This document shows, piece by piece, positions 15,452 to 23,538 of a stretch of DNA of 46,355 nucleotides. Source of the DNA: CAZFLD01 sp964519835. GTDB taxonomy: Bacteria > Spirochaetota > Spirochaetia > DSM-27196 > CAZFLD01. The stretch lies in contig CAZFLD010000030.1 of NCBI GenBank assembly GCA_964519835.1, positions 1-46,355 on the forward strand, read 5' to 3'. The notes beneath the pieces are model-generated. The model did no database searches. It saw nothing but the letters and a program-made list of their open reading frames with translations, and had not been told where the DNA came from. The translations under genes and the position numbers were made by a program. How positions within the stretch are numbered: position 1 is the stretch's first letter; the number at the start of each line of letters is the position of its first letter.

Positions 15452-16478
15452 GATCGACAATCGACGCACTTCGGTGCTGAGTAGCCTGAACAACAATCGA
15501 ATTTACATCCTCTTTGGGTTGGTCTTTGTGATCATGTCGCTGTTCGCGCCACGGTTTTTCAACCTCTTCAACCTGACCACCATCACAAAAACCGCCGCAA
15601 TGAACGCGATGATAGCAATTGGGTTTTGTATCATCCTGATTACGAAGCAGCTTGACCTCTCGGTCGGTGCGATTGCTACCTTTTCCGCCGTTGTTGCCCT
15701 CGGGACCAAGGAAACACTGGGCTACCCGATAAGTGTCCCGTTGGGGATTCTCTCGGGCTCCGTCGTCGGCCTCATAAACGGTCTTTTTGTTACCAAGTTC
15801 AAAATTCACTCCTTTATCGTGACCATCGGAATGCTGACGATTCTCCGAGGCGTGATCTTTACGGTCACCGGCAGCAACGTTATCAGCCTGGCGACGCCCG
15901 ATGCCTTCGCCGTCGCCGACTTTATGGCCGAACCGATCATTCCGCTTGTTTCTCCCCGCGTGCTTATCCTTATCCTTCTCGTGGTCGGAATCGAAGTCTT
16001 CCTAAGGCGAACGCAGGTCGGCCGCAACTTCTTTCTTGTGGGTGGGAACAAAGAAACGGCGTGGCTCGCCGGCATCAAGAGCGATCGCTATGTAGCCGGA
16101 TCCTTTGTGTTCTCCGGCACGATGTCGGCAATCGGCGGTGTCTTGTTTGCAATGGAGGCGAGTGCGGCAACCCTAAACCTGGGCGACAACAGCCTGCTCT
16201 ACGTCGTAGCCGCGGTAATCATCGGCGGTACCTCCATGGCAGGCGGCAAGGGAAGCGTCGTTAAAACCCTCGTGGCGGTTCTAACGCTGGAGGTCCTCTA
16301 CACCGGGATTATCCTCTTTGGCCTCGGCAACGAAGTGAAGATTTTTGTCGCGGGGCTTATCCTCGCCCTTGTTATTCTGTACGAAGCCTACGCCAACTGG
16401 TCCCATGAGAAGAAGGTTGGCCAGAGACCGGAGCTCCTCAGAGAGCTCGAGACCCGTGGCTTTCACTCACCATCCTAG
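15444..16478 (+). CDS. Sugar ABC transporter permease 2 (RbsC/RhaQ type)
   Basis: A 344-residue inner-membrane permease paralogous to permease 1. The pattern LDLSVGAIATFSAVVALG early and SLLYVVAAVIIGGTSMAGGKGSVVKTL late is typical of the RbsC family. The ATG at 15444 overlaps the previous stop codon by 8 bases and has GGGGAGGG upstream, so it is coupled to permease 1 and the two likely form a heterodimer. After it comes a hairpin and then the binding-protein gene. Confidence 0.92.
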   Translation: MHRIDNRRTSVLSSLNNNRIYILFGLVFVIMSLFAPRFFNLFNLTTITKTAAMNAMIAIGFCIILITKQLDLSVGAIATFSAVVALGTKETLGYPISVPLGILSGSVVGLINGLFVTKFKIHSFIVTIGMLTILRGVIFTVTGSNVISLATPDAFAVADFMAEPIIPLVSPRVLILILLVVGIEVFLRRTQVGRNFFLVGGNKETAWLAGIKSDRYVAGSFVFSGTMSAIGGVLFAMEASAATLNLGDNSLLYVVAAVIIGGTSMAGGKGSVVKTLVAVLTLEVLYTGIILFGLGNEVKIFVAGLILALVILYEAYANWSHEKKVGQRPELLRELETRGFHSPS

Positions 16479-16481
16479 CTG

Positions 16482-16511
16482 CTCGAAATCCGGGGCGTTG
16501 CCCCGGTCGAG
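16482..16511 (+). other. Intra-operon stem-loop before the binding-protein gene
   Basis: CCGGGGC-GTT-GCCCCGG (16490-16506) is a perfect 7-bp stem, extended outside by CTCGA/TCGAG. It has no T tract. Such hairpins between permease and binding-protein genes often protect or process the mRNA so that the binding protein is made in excess; that role is inferred. Confidence 0.5.
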
Positions 16512-16542
16512 ATATTCTATTGCTGTCCATAAGGAGGCAGAT

Positions 16543-17745
16543 GTGAAGAAGTTACTATCGGTTTTAGTCATGTTGTTCGTCGGCGTGGCCCTTTTCGCGG
16601 CCGGAGGCCAAGAAGAAGAAATGAGCTCCGAGGAGGCGGCCGGCAATCTCGAAGCGTCGCGCGCCGTTGACACCGCGACCTTGCTCGCGGCAGACGGCCA
16701 GCCCCTACTGCGGCTTGACACCTCCACGCCGGATATCCCCGAGCGTCCTGCCGATCCCGATGCGCTCCCCGAGACCGAACCAATGCATTGGTACGACATG
16801 GAGTACGCCGGTTGGGAAGTCGAGAAGGAGAACATCCCGGAGTCGCCGGAAGACGGCGCAATTGGCAAACGCGTCACCATGATCGTCCACGGTGACCACC
16901 CCTGGACCACCGCGTGCACGACCGGTGCCCAGAAGGTGGCCGATGCCTATAACATCGACCTGACGATTCTCTCGCCGAACTGGGATAATGCAGTTCAGGA
17001 CCAGATGATCGACCAAACCATCAACGAGCGTCCGGACATGTTGCTGCTGATCCCCTTGAATGCAGAGACCGCCGTCCAGCAGGCGCGCCGCGTGAACCGC
17101 GCCGGTATCCCCCTCATCCTGTTCAACACGCTCCCGACCGCCGAGGCGATGCGGTATGCTATCACCTGGACCGGACCGGACGACTTTGGCCAGATGCGCA
17201 AGCTCGCCGTAGAGTTCGCCGACGAGCTCCGAGCCCGAAACCCCAATGCCGAGGAGCTGGGTGTTGCCTATATCCAGCACAACCCCGGCACCAGCCCCTA
17301 CTTCGCGCGCTACAACGGCCCCGAAAGTGAGCTGGCCGGCTACGCTCCCGAAGTTGTAACCCTGGACGCCCAGTCCCCCGGTTTCGACGCCGACCGCGCG
17401 AACCAGCTGGTCTCCGACTGGTTGACCCGATTCGGCGACGACCTCAAGGGTATCTTCGCGGCAGACGACTCCGCCCACGGTCTTGGTATTTCCGAGGCGT
17501 TAGATCGAGCGGGTCGAGACGACATCGTTGTTGTTGCCGCCGGTAACTCGAAGGTCGGTATGGACCTGCTCTCCGAAGGGGAGCTCCATGCCATTACCTA
17601 CCAGACCGCGGAGGGTGACGGCGCCTTGGCAGTGCAAGCTGCTGCAGATTGGTTCAACGGCGAAGAACTTCCGCCGCGCATCAATCTTCCCCAGCACATC
17701 ATTACCGCGGCAGACGTCGCGGACTTCTACCCGCCGCAATGGTAG
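16543..17745 (+). CDS. Sugar ABC transporter substrate-binding protein (RbsB/RhaS type)
   Basis: A 400-residue exported binding protein that would deliver the sugar to the importer. The GTG start is set by AAGGAGG five bases upstream; an overlapping ATG is followed by a stop. The signal peptide is residues 1-21 (MKKLL, hydrophobic core, FAAGGQEEE), without a lipobox Cys, a form frequent in spirochaetes. An acidic region to about residue 105 precedes the type I binding fold (about 107-395). The body is homologous to the sensor of the AraC regulator at 1208-2956, including the N-terminal MHWYDMEYAGW/YWYRHEYAPW motif. It is the last gene of the operon; a strong terminator follows. Confidence 0.93.
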   Translation: MKKLLSVLVMLFVGVALFAAGGQEEEMSSEEAAGNLEASRAVDTATLLAADGQPLLRLDTSTPDIPERPADPDALPETEPMHWYDMEYAGWEVEKENIPESPEDGAIGKRVTMIVHGDHPWTTACTTGAQKVADAYNIDLTILSPNWDNAVQDQMIDQTINERPDMLLLIPLNAETAVQQARRVNRAGIPLILFNTLPTAEAMRYAITWTGPDDFGQMRKLAVEFADELRARNPNAEELGVAYIQHNPGTSPYFARYNGPESELAGYAPEVVTLDAQSPGFDADRANQLVSDWLTRFGDDLKGIFAADDSAHGLGISEALDRAGRDDIVVVAAGNSKVGMDLLSEGELHAITYQTAEGDGALAVQAAADWFNGEELPPRINLPQHIITAADVADFYPPQW

Positions 17746-17755
17746 GTTGCTGACT

Positions 17756-17775
17756 GGAGTCCCCTCGGGGACTCC
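17756..17775 (+). other. Stem-loop after the binding-protein gene
   Basis: GGAGTCCC-CTCG-GGGACTCC forms an 8-bp perfect stem ten bases after the stop codon. No T run follows, so it probably stabilises the transcript end; the true terminator lies downstream at 17887-17930. Confidence 0.45.
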
Positions 17776-17801
17776 GGCAGACGCACTTGTTTGCAAGGGG
17801 G

Positions 17802-17885
17802 GGGGCTGGTCGCACGCTGCGCGTGCTGCTCGCCCATGCATCCGGGGCTGGTCGCACGCTGCGCGTGCTGCTCGCCCATGCATCC
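17802..17885. repeat. Two perfect 42-bp tandem repeats
   Basis: A 42-bp unit beginning GGGGCTGGTCGCACGC and ending CATGCATCC occurs twice head-to-tail without mismatch, and five bases of a third copy (GGGGC) run into the terminator stem. Each unit contains GCACGC-TGC-GCGTGC, a 6-bp hairpin. The repeat sits in the 3' untranslated end of the importer operon. Recent tandem duplication is likely; function unknown. Confidence 0.9.
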
Positions 17886-17886
17886 G

Positions 17887-17930
17887 GGGCCGCCCAAGAG
17901 ATTGGGCGAGATTGGGCGGCCCTTTTTTTT
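17887..17930 (+). terminator. Intrinsic terminator of the sugar importer operon
   Basis: GGGCCGCCCAA (17887-17897) and TTGGGCGGCCC (17912-17922) form a perfect 11-bp stem with a 14-base loop, followed by eight T residues. It is a textbook rho-independent terminator in the direction of the importer operon. Confidence 0.9.
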
Positions 17931-17966
17931 AGTGCGGCGGGCGTGTCTTCGACGGCCGCCTGAGGC

Positions 17967-19025
17967 TCAGTACACGCCGTATTCGTCGATCGCCTCGAGC
18001 ATCGCGAGGACGTTTTCGACAGGTGTTTCTTCCAAGATCGTGTCGTGACTGGCGCCGGCGACGTATCCACCTCCCGGTTTCATGGCCAGTACAACCTTCT
18101 TGCATTGCTCCTTCACCCACTCCGGCGAGGCCCCGTCAATAAGAATGTGGTGCGAGTCGATCGCTCCGTTCAAGAGTACATCCCTTCCGAAGTCTCGCTT
18201 GAGTGACTCCGGATCCATGCCGGCGGCGTCGGGCTGGAGGGCATGGAGCCCGTCTATACCAAGGTCGATAAGCTCGGGGATTAGGGGCCTATAGCCGCCG
18301 CAGCAGTGGAGCATGACCCTGAGATCGTAGGCGTGGCCCAAGTCGATCAGGCGGCGAAAGCTCGGAGCCAGGAACCGCCTGAAGTGGTCAACACCCAGTA
18401 AGGGACCCGTTTGGGCTCCCAGATCGTTTCCTATAAAAAAGATGTCGATGAGGTCCGAGGCTTCCTCGAAGATGTTGGTGCTTACGCCCACATAATAGTC
18501 GGTGACGCGCTCGAAGATCGCTTCGAGTACCTCCGGTGCGTCGTACATCATGTAGTAGAGTTCCTCGTGGCCGACCAGATCGATGACGTCGTGCCAGAAC
18601 GGGGACCAGTCCCCGCCGAGGATCGCGTACTCGTCGGCGAAGGGCGCCGCTTGCTCCCGGATGGTCGCAACACTCATGCGCTTGGGATCAGGCCACGGAA
18701 AGGCCTCAACCGCCTGCATATCCGCTCGGGCGAGGGGGTGGGCCGTCGGTTGCCCGTAGCCGAGGCCTCGCCGTTGTACGCCAAAGGGACTCTCCCACGT
18801 GTTGTCGCCGTCCAAATCGGTATCGGGACCGTCATAGACGGCAAAGACACGGCGGAAGTCATCCTTGAAGTGGAGCCGCAGTCCCTCATCGTCAATACTG
18901 AGGGCCGCCTTGGACTTTTCCCAGAACTCCGGTGATGCACCTATCCAACGGGGCAGCCGGTCGGGCTCATGATGGGCGAATGCGGTACGGACGCGCTCTT
19001 TGGCGCGCATCTGCGTGTCTGTCAT
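17967..19025 (-). CDS. Uroporphyrinogen decarboxylase-fold (MtaA/CmuA-like) protein 3
   Basis: A 352-residue member of the same family as the two proteins in the importer operon, opening with MTDTQMRAKERVRTAFAHHEPDRLPRW. The HxC motif is present (H240, C242 in LHCCGG), and the C-terminal ligand region reads GASHDTILEETPVEN. It lacks the low-complexity leader seen in protein 1. An in-frame extension to 19163 exists, but its sequence does not fit the family, so the ATG at 19025 was chosen. It stands alone on the minus strand, convergent with the importer operon. Function unknown; it may be co-regulated with its paralogues. Confidence 0.82.
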   Translation of the reverse strand: MTDTQMRAKERVRTAFAHHEPDRLPRWIGASPEFWEKSKAALSIDDEGLRLHFKDDFRRVFAVYDGPDTDLDGDNTWESPFGVQRRGLGYGQPTAHPLARADMQAVEAFPWPDPKRMSVATIREQAAPFADEYAILGGDWSPFWHDVIDLVGHEELYYMMYDAPEVLEAIFERVTDYYVGVSTNIFEEASDLIDIFFIGNDLGAQTGPLLGVDHFRRFLAPSFRRLIDLGHAYDLRVMLHCCGGYRPLIPELIDLGIDGLHALQPDAAGMDPESLKRDFGRDVLLNGAIDSHHILIDGASPEWVKEQCKKVVLAMKPGGGYVAGASHDTILEETPVENVLAMLEAIDEYGVY

Positions 19026-19122
19026 GATCTTATTGCCTGGCTCGATAATAGGATAACGCCGCCCGAGTGTAGCACGGCCCATCCCAGGCGAACAGGCCGC
19101 CGACAAAGACAGTCGAATAATC

Positions 19123-19176
19123 GCGCCGGCCGGGGAGGCCGGCGCAGGACATGGCGCCGCCAATTCGGCGCCTTTT
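19123..19176. other. Two GC-rich hairpins between minus-strand genes
   Basis: GCGCCGGCC-GGGGA-GGCCGGCGC (19123-19145) is a 9-bp perfect stem. GGCGCCG-CCAATT-CGGCGCC (19153-19172) is a 7-bp stem followed by TTTT on the plus strand. They fill the gap between the lipoprotein and URO-D-like genes. Only the second has a T run, and it points against the direction of both genes, so terminator activity is doubtful. Confidence 0.4.
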
Positions 19177-19189
19177 GTGCTTACGGCGG

Positions 19190-19924
19190 CTACATAGCCA
19201 TGCGCTCGAGGTCGCCGATAAACTCTTCGGCCGCCTCGACGATTCCGCCGACCTTGTCGGGAACCTGTGTCAGGTTGTCCGCGGCTTCGGTCATGGATGC
19301 GGTTACCGCCGGCAGCTTGGTAGCGTTTAGTCCGGTAAAGTCGTCGGGTGCCCTGTCGACAAGACGGCGTCCTCTTTGAACTAGTTCTACGGAGTTATCC
19401 ACGGCGGATGCCAGCCGTTCCGGCGCCTCCACAATCAGCCCGAGGACCGTATTGATGCCACGAATCGAGTCTTCGACGGCGGTTACGATGTCGGCTTCCG
19501 CCGAGTTCCCCGCCTGCACTGCGACGTAGATGCGACCGGAGGATCCCACAGACACGTAGACGCGGATGTCACGCCTCTCGAGCGTTTCGAGCATCTGCGC
19601 GTACATCGCCTGGAACTCCGACGGGAGATCCTGGGCTTCGTCTACCACCTCCATGATGGAACGAACGGTAGATTCGGCAATCGGAATCACGTTGGCGAGG
19701 GCAAACTCGACCCGGTCCAAATCGTACAGCAAATCGCGACTGGTTCGCAGGAACTCATCGTAGTCGTAGATCCCGGTTGCGGTGTACCGGAACGTTACGG
19801 GAACCGTTCGCCCCGCGATTACCTCTTCCTCCTGGTCTTCATCCGCCGTCTCCGGGGCGGTTTCACAGGCGATCATGACCACCGCAAACAATACGGCGCC
19901 AAAGACAAACAACACCTTTTTCAT
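19190..19924 (-). CDS. Putative lipoprotein of unknown function
   Basis: A 244-residue protein with a lipoprotein signal: MKKVLF, a hydrophobic core and lipobox MIAC, making Cys20 the lipidated residue. An acidic linker (DEDQEEE) follows. The rest is mostly predicted helix with heptad-like spacing (LPSEFQAMYAQMLETLERR; ADNLTQVPDKVGGIVEAAEEFIGDLE), around a short beta-rich piece (IRVYVSVGSSGRIYVAVQAG). No domain was recognised. CAGGAGGAGG lies upstream of the ATG. It is likely a cell-envelope protein on its own transcript, since a strong terminator separates it from the sulfur operon upstream. Confidence 0.75.
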   Translation of the reverse strand: MKKVLFVFGAVLFAVVMIACETAPETADEDQEEEVIAGRTVPVTFRYTATGIYDYDEFLRTSRDLLYDLDRVEFALANVIPIAESTVRSIMEVVDEAQDLPSEFQAMYAQMLETLERRDIRVYVSVGSSGRIYVAVQAGNSAEADIVTAVEDSIRGINTVLGLIVEAPERLASAVDNSVELVQRGRRLVDRAPDDFTGLNATKLPAVTASMTEAADNLTQVPDKVGGIVEAAEEFIGDLERMAM

Positions 19925-20025
19925 GACGTCCTCCTCCTGAATCGTGGCGACATTATGTGCGCCCGGATTCTGTCTACTTTCACGATATGCTAGGTGTTGC
20001 CGGCTAGGCAATTACTATTTTTTTT

Positions 20026-20086
20026 AAAAACGACGCTCCCGCGGCGCGATAGGCGGCTCGACGGAGCCGTAGAGATGCGCCGCGGG
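20026..20086 (-). terminator. Intrinsic terminator of the sulfur operon (branched stem)
   Basis: On the minus strand, CCCGCGGCGC (20086-20077) pairs with GCGCCGCGGG (20047-20038), a perfect 10-bp stem; within the loop GGCTC-CGTC-GAGCC forms a second hairpin. TTTTT follows at 20030-20026. It lies just after tusA and should end the operon. Confidence 0.75.
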
Positions 20087-20102
20087 CGCCGACTAGAAAG
20101 CG

Positions 20103-20348
20103 TCACCCGGCGTTTTTTACCGTGATGGTCCACACTCCGCGCTTGGGTCGGTCGAGGCTAATGACCTCGTGGCCCTCGAGTGAGAGGCTCTTGGGAACGT
20201 TGCTCGCGCTCTCGGAATTGTCCACCGTTACGCGCAGCACTTGGCCTGCCTCGAGCTCTTCCAAGGCGAGCTTGCTTTTGACAAAGGTGTACGGGCAGAC
20301 TTCGCCCGACAAATCTAGTTCCTCGTCGATCTGAGCGTGTTTATCCAT
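20103..20348 (-). CDS. tusA: TusA/SirA-like sulfur carrier protein
   Basis: An 81-residue TusA-family protein that passes persulfide sulfur between enzymes in the cytoplasm. The motif is LDLSGEVCPYTFVKSKLALEEL with the expected sulfur-carrying Cys18, but the usual CPxP reads CPYT. GAGGAGG precedes the ATG. It is the last gene of the sulfur operon, directly after the YeeE-rhodanese gene. TusA-like proteins next to YeeE/YedE transporters are common, and the pair is thought to handle thiosulfate-derived sulfur. Here it could hand sulfur on towards the HcyS carrier, but that link is inferred. Confidence 0.88.
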   Translation of the reverse strand: MDKHAQIDEELDLSGEVCPYTFVKSKLALEELEAGQVLRVTVDNSESASNVPKSLSLEGHEVISLDRPKRGVWTITVKNAG

Positions 20349-20439
20349 TTCTCCTCCTCTTAGCCGAGATCTAGCGCCGGGGCGAATGCGCCGCCGGTCA
20401 TGCGACTTCGCCCGTGCGCCGGTTGTCTGTGCGGTCTGT

Positions 20440-22473
20440 CTATGCGTCGTCATCCGACTCCGTTTCGTTGACGACCGGCAGGTCGGGATCGTTGCCCCAC
20501 TCGACCCAGCTGCCGTCATACAGTGCGGCGTCGTAGCCGAGGAGCCGTAGCACAAAATAGGTGTGGGCTCCCCGGACGCCCGTCTGGCAGTGCGTCACGA
20601 TTCTCTGCCCGTCGGCTTTGCCTATCTCCGCCTCATAGAACTCCTTGAGCTCTTGGGTGGGAAGGAACGTGTTGACCTCCTCGCCCGTGTTGTTGAGGAC
20701 CCACTCGAGGTGGACGGCGTTGGGGATGTGGCCGCCACGGTCGGCCCGGGCGTCGGCACCGGTGTACTCATCGTAGGAACGGGTATCCACGACCTTAGTA
20801 TCCTCGAGCTGAGCGTTGAGCTCCTCACCGGTGATAACAAGCTGCGGCTGGAGGTCGGGTTCGAACTCACCACGGGCGAGTTGAAGGGCCTCTTGGCTCA
20901 CGCTGCGCCCCTCGGAAGTCCACTTGCCAAGGCCGCCGTTCAGAACGGCGACATTCTCGTGTCCGAGAAGCTCGAGGGTCCAGAATAGTCGTGTGGCCCA
21001 TAGGCCGTGGCCCGGATCGTAGATCAGAACTTGTGACGAGTTCGAAACCCCGGCTTCCTCGAGCGCCTCCACCACGGGATCGACTCCAGGGAACATTCCG
21101 CTCAGGCCGTTCGCCTCGCCGTAGTAATTGGATTGGGGGAAAAACACGGCCCCGGGAAGATGTGCTCCGTCATAGTCTTCCCGGTTTCTGCCGGTGTCTA
21201 GGATCACCAGGTCATCGGCGCCGAGATTTTTGAAAACCCACTCAGAGTCCACCAGGATTTCCGGAAAGATCGATTCCGCGGCAGCTTCCTCGGTCCCTCC
21301 GGAGAACACGGTGCCGGCCGCGATAAAAAGCGCCAATGCCGCAAAAACGGCTGCGCCGAGCAATGGGCTCGCGCCCGAACGAGTTAGTGTATGGTGTTTG
21401 CGCATCTCTATCCTCCTTAAGGTCGATGCTTGTAGAGTTTGTTTCTGGACCGTTTTGCGGTTTCCCGCCGTTCTAAACACCACCCATGTCGCGGCCCAGA
21501 CGCCGAGGATGGTTGTAGCCGTTGCCCAGATGCTCCCGAGCGAGAGCACGCTTAGTCCCGTGATGCCGTGGCCGATGTTGCAGCCTCCCGCCACGTTTGC
21601 GCCAAATCCCATGAGGATTCCTCCGCCCAGGTTCTGAAGGAGGCGTGAGGGCGAGGGCGCGCGGAGCTTGAGGTCGCCCGTTTGCAGGGCGGCCAAGAAT
21701 GCGCCGACCGGAAGTGCGATCAGAAACCACACTGTCCAGTTGACCGCCGAGTCGTCGCCCGACACCAAAAGCGTTCCTATGGCATTGGTTGGCTGAACAA
21801 TCGAAAGCCCGTAGTCCCGGTATTCCAGAGACGAGAAGAACCAGGCTGCCACCGCCACGACCGCCAGAACCCCACCGGTTAGCCACCACGGCCACCCGAC
21901 CGCAAACCGTGTCTTTGGCGCGCGGAGTAGATAGATGCATAGCGGTACTACAACGACCGCAGCGATGATCCAACGGATCGGGTAGTCGGCGAAGAAGTTC
22001 GAGTCAATGATCGCCGGCAGATTAAACAACGATGCCTCTTCCCCGGCGACAGGCAGCTCGGTGCCGCGTGCCCAACCGAGCACCGGCCTAAGCGCACCAT
22101 TCTGCGTAACAAGACCGGCGGCGGCAAAGCCCAAGAGGGCTACTACCGAACCCATCATGCCCTTGCTTGCGCGATAGTAGGTGCCCGACACACAGCCGCC
22201 GGCCAGCACCATTCCTACGCCGAAGACCAGACCGCCGATAAGTCCGGCGACGGGCGTAAGTGGGGCTCGTGCCGGAAATACGACACCCGTCTGCTCGAGA
22301 AGGAGCAGCACCGGAATGTTGATCGCCAGAATCAAGAGCCAGGCCCGCACGAGCGAGTGGTCCTTCTCGAAGGCGAGGCTGCGAAATGCCGAGTGCATAC
22401 AAAAGCCGCCTCGCTGCAATGTATAGCCGCCTACAAGGCCGACGGCCAGGCCGCTTATCACACTAATCACCAT
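20440..22473 (-). CDS. YeeE/TsuA-type thiosulfate transporter joined to an exported-type rhodanese
   Basis: A continuous 677-residue reading frame. Residues 1-335 form a YeeE/YedE transporter with many hydrophobic helices and the three conserved cysteines (C25 in GGFCMH, C94 in GGCVSG, C298 in GGCNIGH) that pass thiosulfate inward in TsuA. Residues about 400-665 form a two-domain thiosulfate sulfurtransferase: the N-terminal rhodanese domain is inactive (YDPGHGLWA) and the second has the active-site loop CQTGVR (C629). No stop separates them. However, M357 begins MRKHHTLT plus a typical signal peptide ending FSGGTEEAAAE, and a perfect AAGGAGG lies six bases before it, so the rhodanese may also be made, and exported, on its own. 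Thirty bases separate it from the propeller gene upstream. Confidence 0.85.
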   Translation of the reverse strand: MVISVISGLAVGLVGGYTLQRGGFCMHSAFRSLAFEKDHSLVRAWLLILAINIPVLLLLEQTGVVFPARAPLTPVAGLIGGLVFGVGMVLAGGCVSGTYYRASKGMMGSVVALLGFAAAGLVTQNGALRPVLGWARGTELPVAGEEASLFNLPAIIDSNFFADYPIRWIIAAVVVVPLCIYLLRAPKTRFAVGWPWWLTGGVLAVVAVAAWFFSSLEYRDYGLSIVQPTNAIGTLLVSGDDSAVNWTVWFLIALPVGAFLAALQTGDLKLRAPSPSRLLQNLGGGILMGFGANVAGGCNIGHGITGLSVLSLGSIWATATTILGVWAATWVVFRTAGNRKTVQKQTLQASTLRRIEMRKHHTLTRSGASPLLGAAVFAALALFIAAGTVFSGGTEEAAAESIFPEILVDSEWVFKNLGADDLVILDTGRNREDYDGAHLPGAVFFPQSNYYGEANGLSGMFPGVDPVVEALEEAGVSNSSQVLIYDPGHGLWATRLFWTLELLGHENVAVLNGGLGKWTSEGRSVSQEALQLARGEFEPDLQPQLVITGEELNAQLEDTKVVDTRSYDEYTGADARADRGGHIPNAVHLEWVLNNTGEEVNTFLPTQELKEFYEAEIGKADGQRIVTHCQTGVRGAHTYFVLRLLGYDAALYDGSWVEWGNDPDLPVVNETESDDDA
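21403..21418 (-). promoter_or_regulatory. Internal ribosome-binding site and ATG within the YeeE-rhodanese frame
   Basis: AAGGAGG (21418-21412) lies six bases before an in-frame ATG (21405-21403). The following residues form a positively charged start and hydrophobic core like a signal peptide. This would allow separate translation of the rhodanese (321 residues) despite the absence of a stop codon after the transporter. Confidence 0.7.
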
Positions 22474-22503
22474 ATAAGTCCCCCAAAAAGACCGCCGTTA
22501 CCG

Positions 22504-23538
22504 CTAGAAGCAGGCAAAGCCTTGGCCGGGCTTGAGTGTTACGAGCTGGGCGCGCACCTCGGCCCCCGACGCTTCTCCGTTCGACAGATAGCGGCCGACG
22601 TCCACACGAAGGTCCTGCCCGGCAACATCGAGTATCGCCGTCGTTCCGCTTACCGCCAGCAGCCGGCCGTCAACATCCGTCCGTAGGTAGTCCACGGCCT
22701 CGGGCAGCGTAATCCGGTCACGGATGCGGCCTCGACGTCCGTCGATCACAAGAGCCGTCCGCCGGTCGGCGGTCAACGCCGTGATTGTTTCCGAGTCCGC
22801 GGAGAAATACACCGAGTCCGGGTCTATCTCTTCGTCGATCTCCGCCGTCACCCGTCGTGCCTGCTCGGCAACCACAACAAGGCCGTCGCCGCCTTCTTCC
22901 ACGCCGAGCAGGAAGCGAAAGTTTGGACTTGCCTGCCAGTTGTATTGCCCGGACGGCAGGTCGACTTCCGCTATTGCCTCGCCGGAGCTCTTGAGTACGT
23001 ACACAAGCTCAGTTTCTCCACCAGACGCCGTGCTTGTGTAGATGCGAGTTGCGCGCCTGTTGAACGCCGGATTGCCCGAAGCGGGAACGCCAAGGCTCCG
23101 TGCTCGCCCGCTTATCTCGCCGCGCCTGTGGTCGAGGTAGACAAAACGATCGTCCGACACCGGCAGAAAGACCTCGTTGCCCATGCTCGAGAAGACGACG
23201 GTCCTGGCGTTTTGAGGCAGCTCGATCGTACGGACGAACCGATGGCTTTCCGCGTCCACGACGGTGACCGTGTCCGCCCACGGCCTGTGGAAAAAAACGA
23301 AGCGGCCGCCGGGGGTGGGGATAATCGCCGGGGTGCCGCCGGCACGGGCGTTCGGGCCCGGGGCGTTTTCGCCGTTGAGACTCAGGCGCCCATGATGCAG
23401 AACCGAGCCGGATGCCGGGTCGACCACCACGTAGCGGTTTCCGGCGGCAAAGTAGAGTCTGTCCGTATCCGCCGCGACGGACGCGGCCACAAGCAGGCCG
23501 AGTACCGCGGCAATGACCGGTATCGTTTGCTTTTTCAT
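22504..23538 (-). CDS. Exported beta-propeller protein of unknown function (YVTN/WD-like)
   Basis: A 344-residue protein with a signal peptide (residues 1-22, MKKQT to VAA). The mature part is built of repeats of about 40-45 residues ending in strands such as YVVVDPASGSV, TVTVVDAESHRFVRTIELP, RFVYLDHRRGEI and TALVIDGRRGRIRDRITLP, as in YVTN or WD-like propellers. No catalytic or haem motif is seen. Its ATG overlaps the stop of the JAMM protease gene (ATGA), so it is firmly part of the sulfur operon. It may bind a periplasmic sulfur compound or partner such as the rhodanese, but this is only suggested by position. Confidence 0.78.
   Translation of the reverse strand: MKKQTIPVIAAVLGLLVAASVAADTDRLYFAAGNRYVVVDPASGSVLHHGRLSLNGENAPGPNARAGGTPAIIPTPGGRFVFFHRPWADTVTVVDAESHRFVRTIELPQNARTVVFSSMGNEVFLPVSDDRFVYLDHRRGEISGRARSLGVPASGNPAFNRRATRIYTSTASGGETELVYVLKSSGEAIAEVDLPSGQYNWQASPNFRFLLGVEEGGDGLVVVAEQARRVTAEIDEEIDPDSVYFSADSETITALTADRRTALVIDGRRGRIRDRITLPEAVDYLRTDVDGRLLAVSGTTAILDVAGQDLRVDVGRYLSNGEASGAEVRAQLVTLKPGQGFACF

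Noticed and set aside
17500..17883. Short frames across the 42-bp tandem repeat encoding a repeated Ala/Arg/Cys-rich peptide
   Set aside because: Seen on both strands simply because the 42-bp unit is a multiple of three; no ribosome-binding site and it overlaps the binding-protein gene.
17802..17885. CRISPR array
   Set aside because: Only two directly abutting identical units with no spacers and no cas genes.
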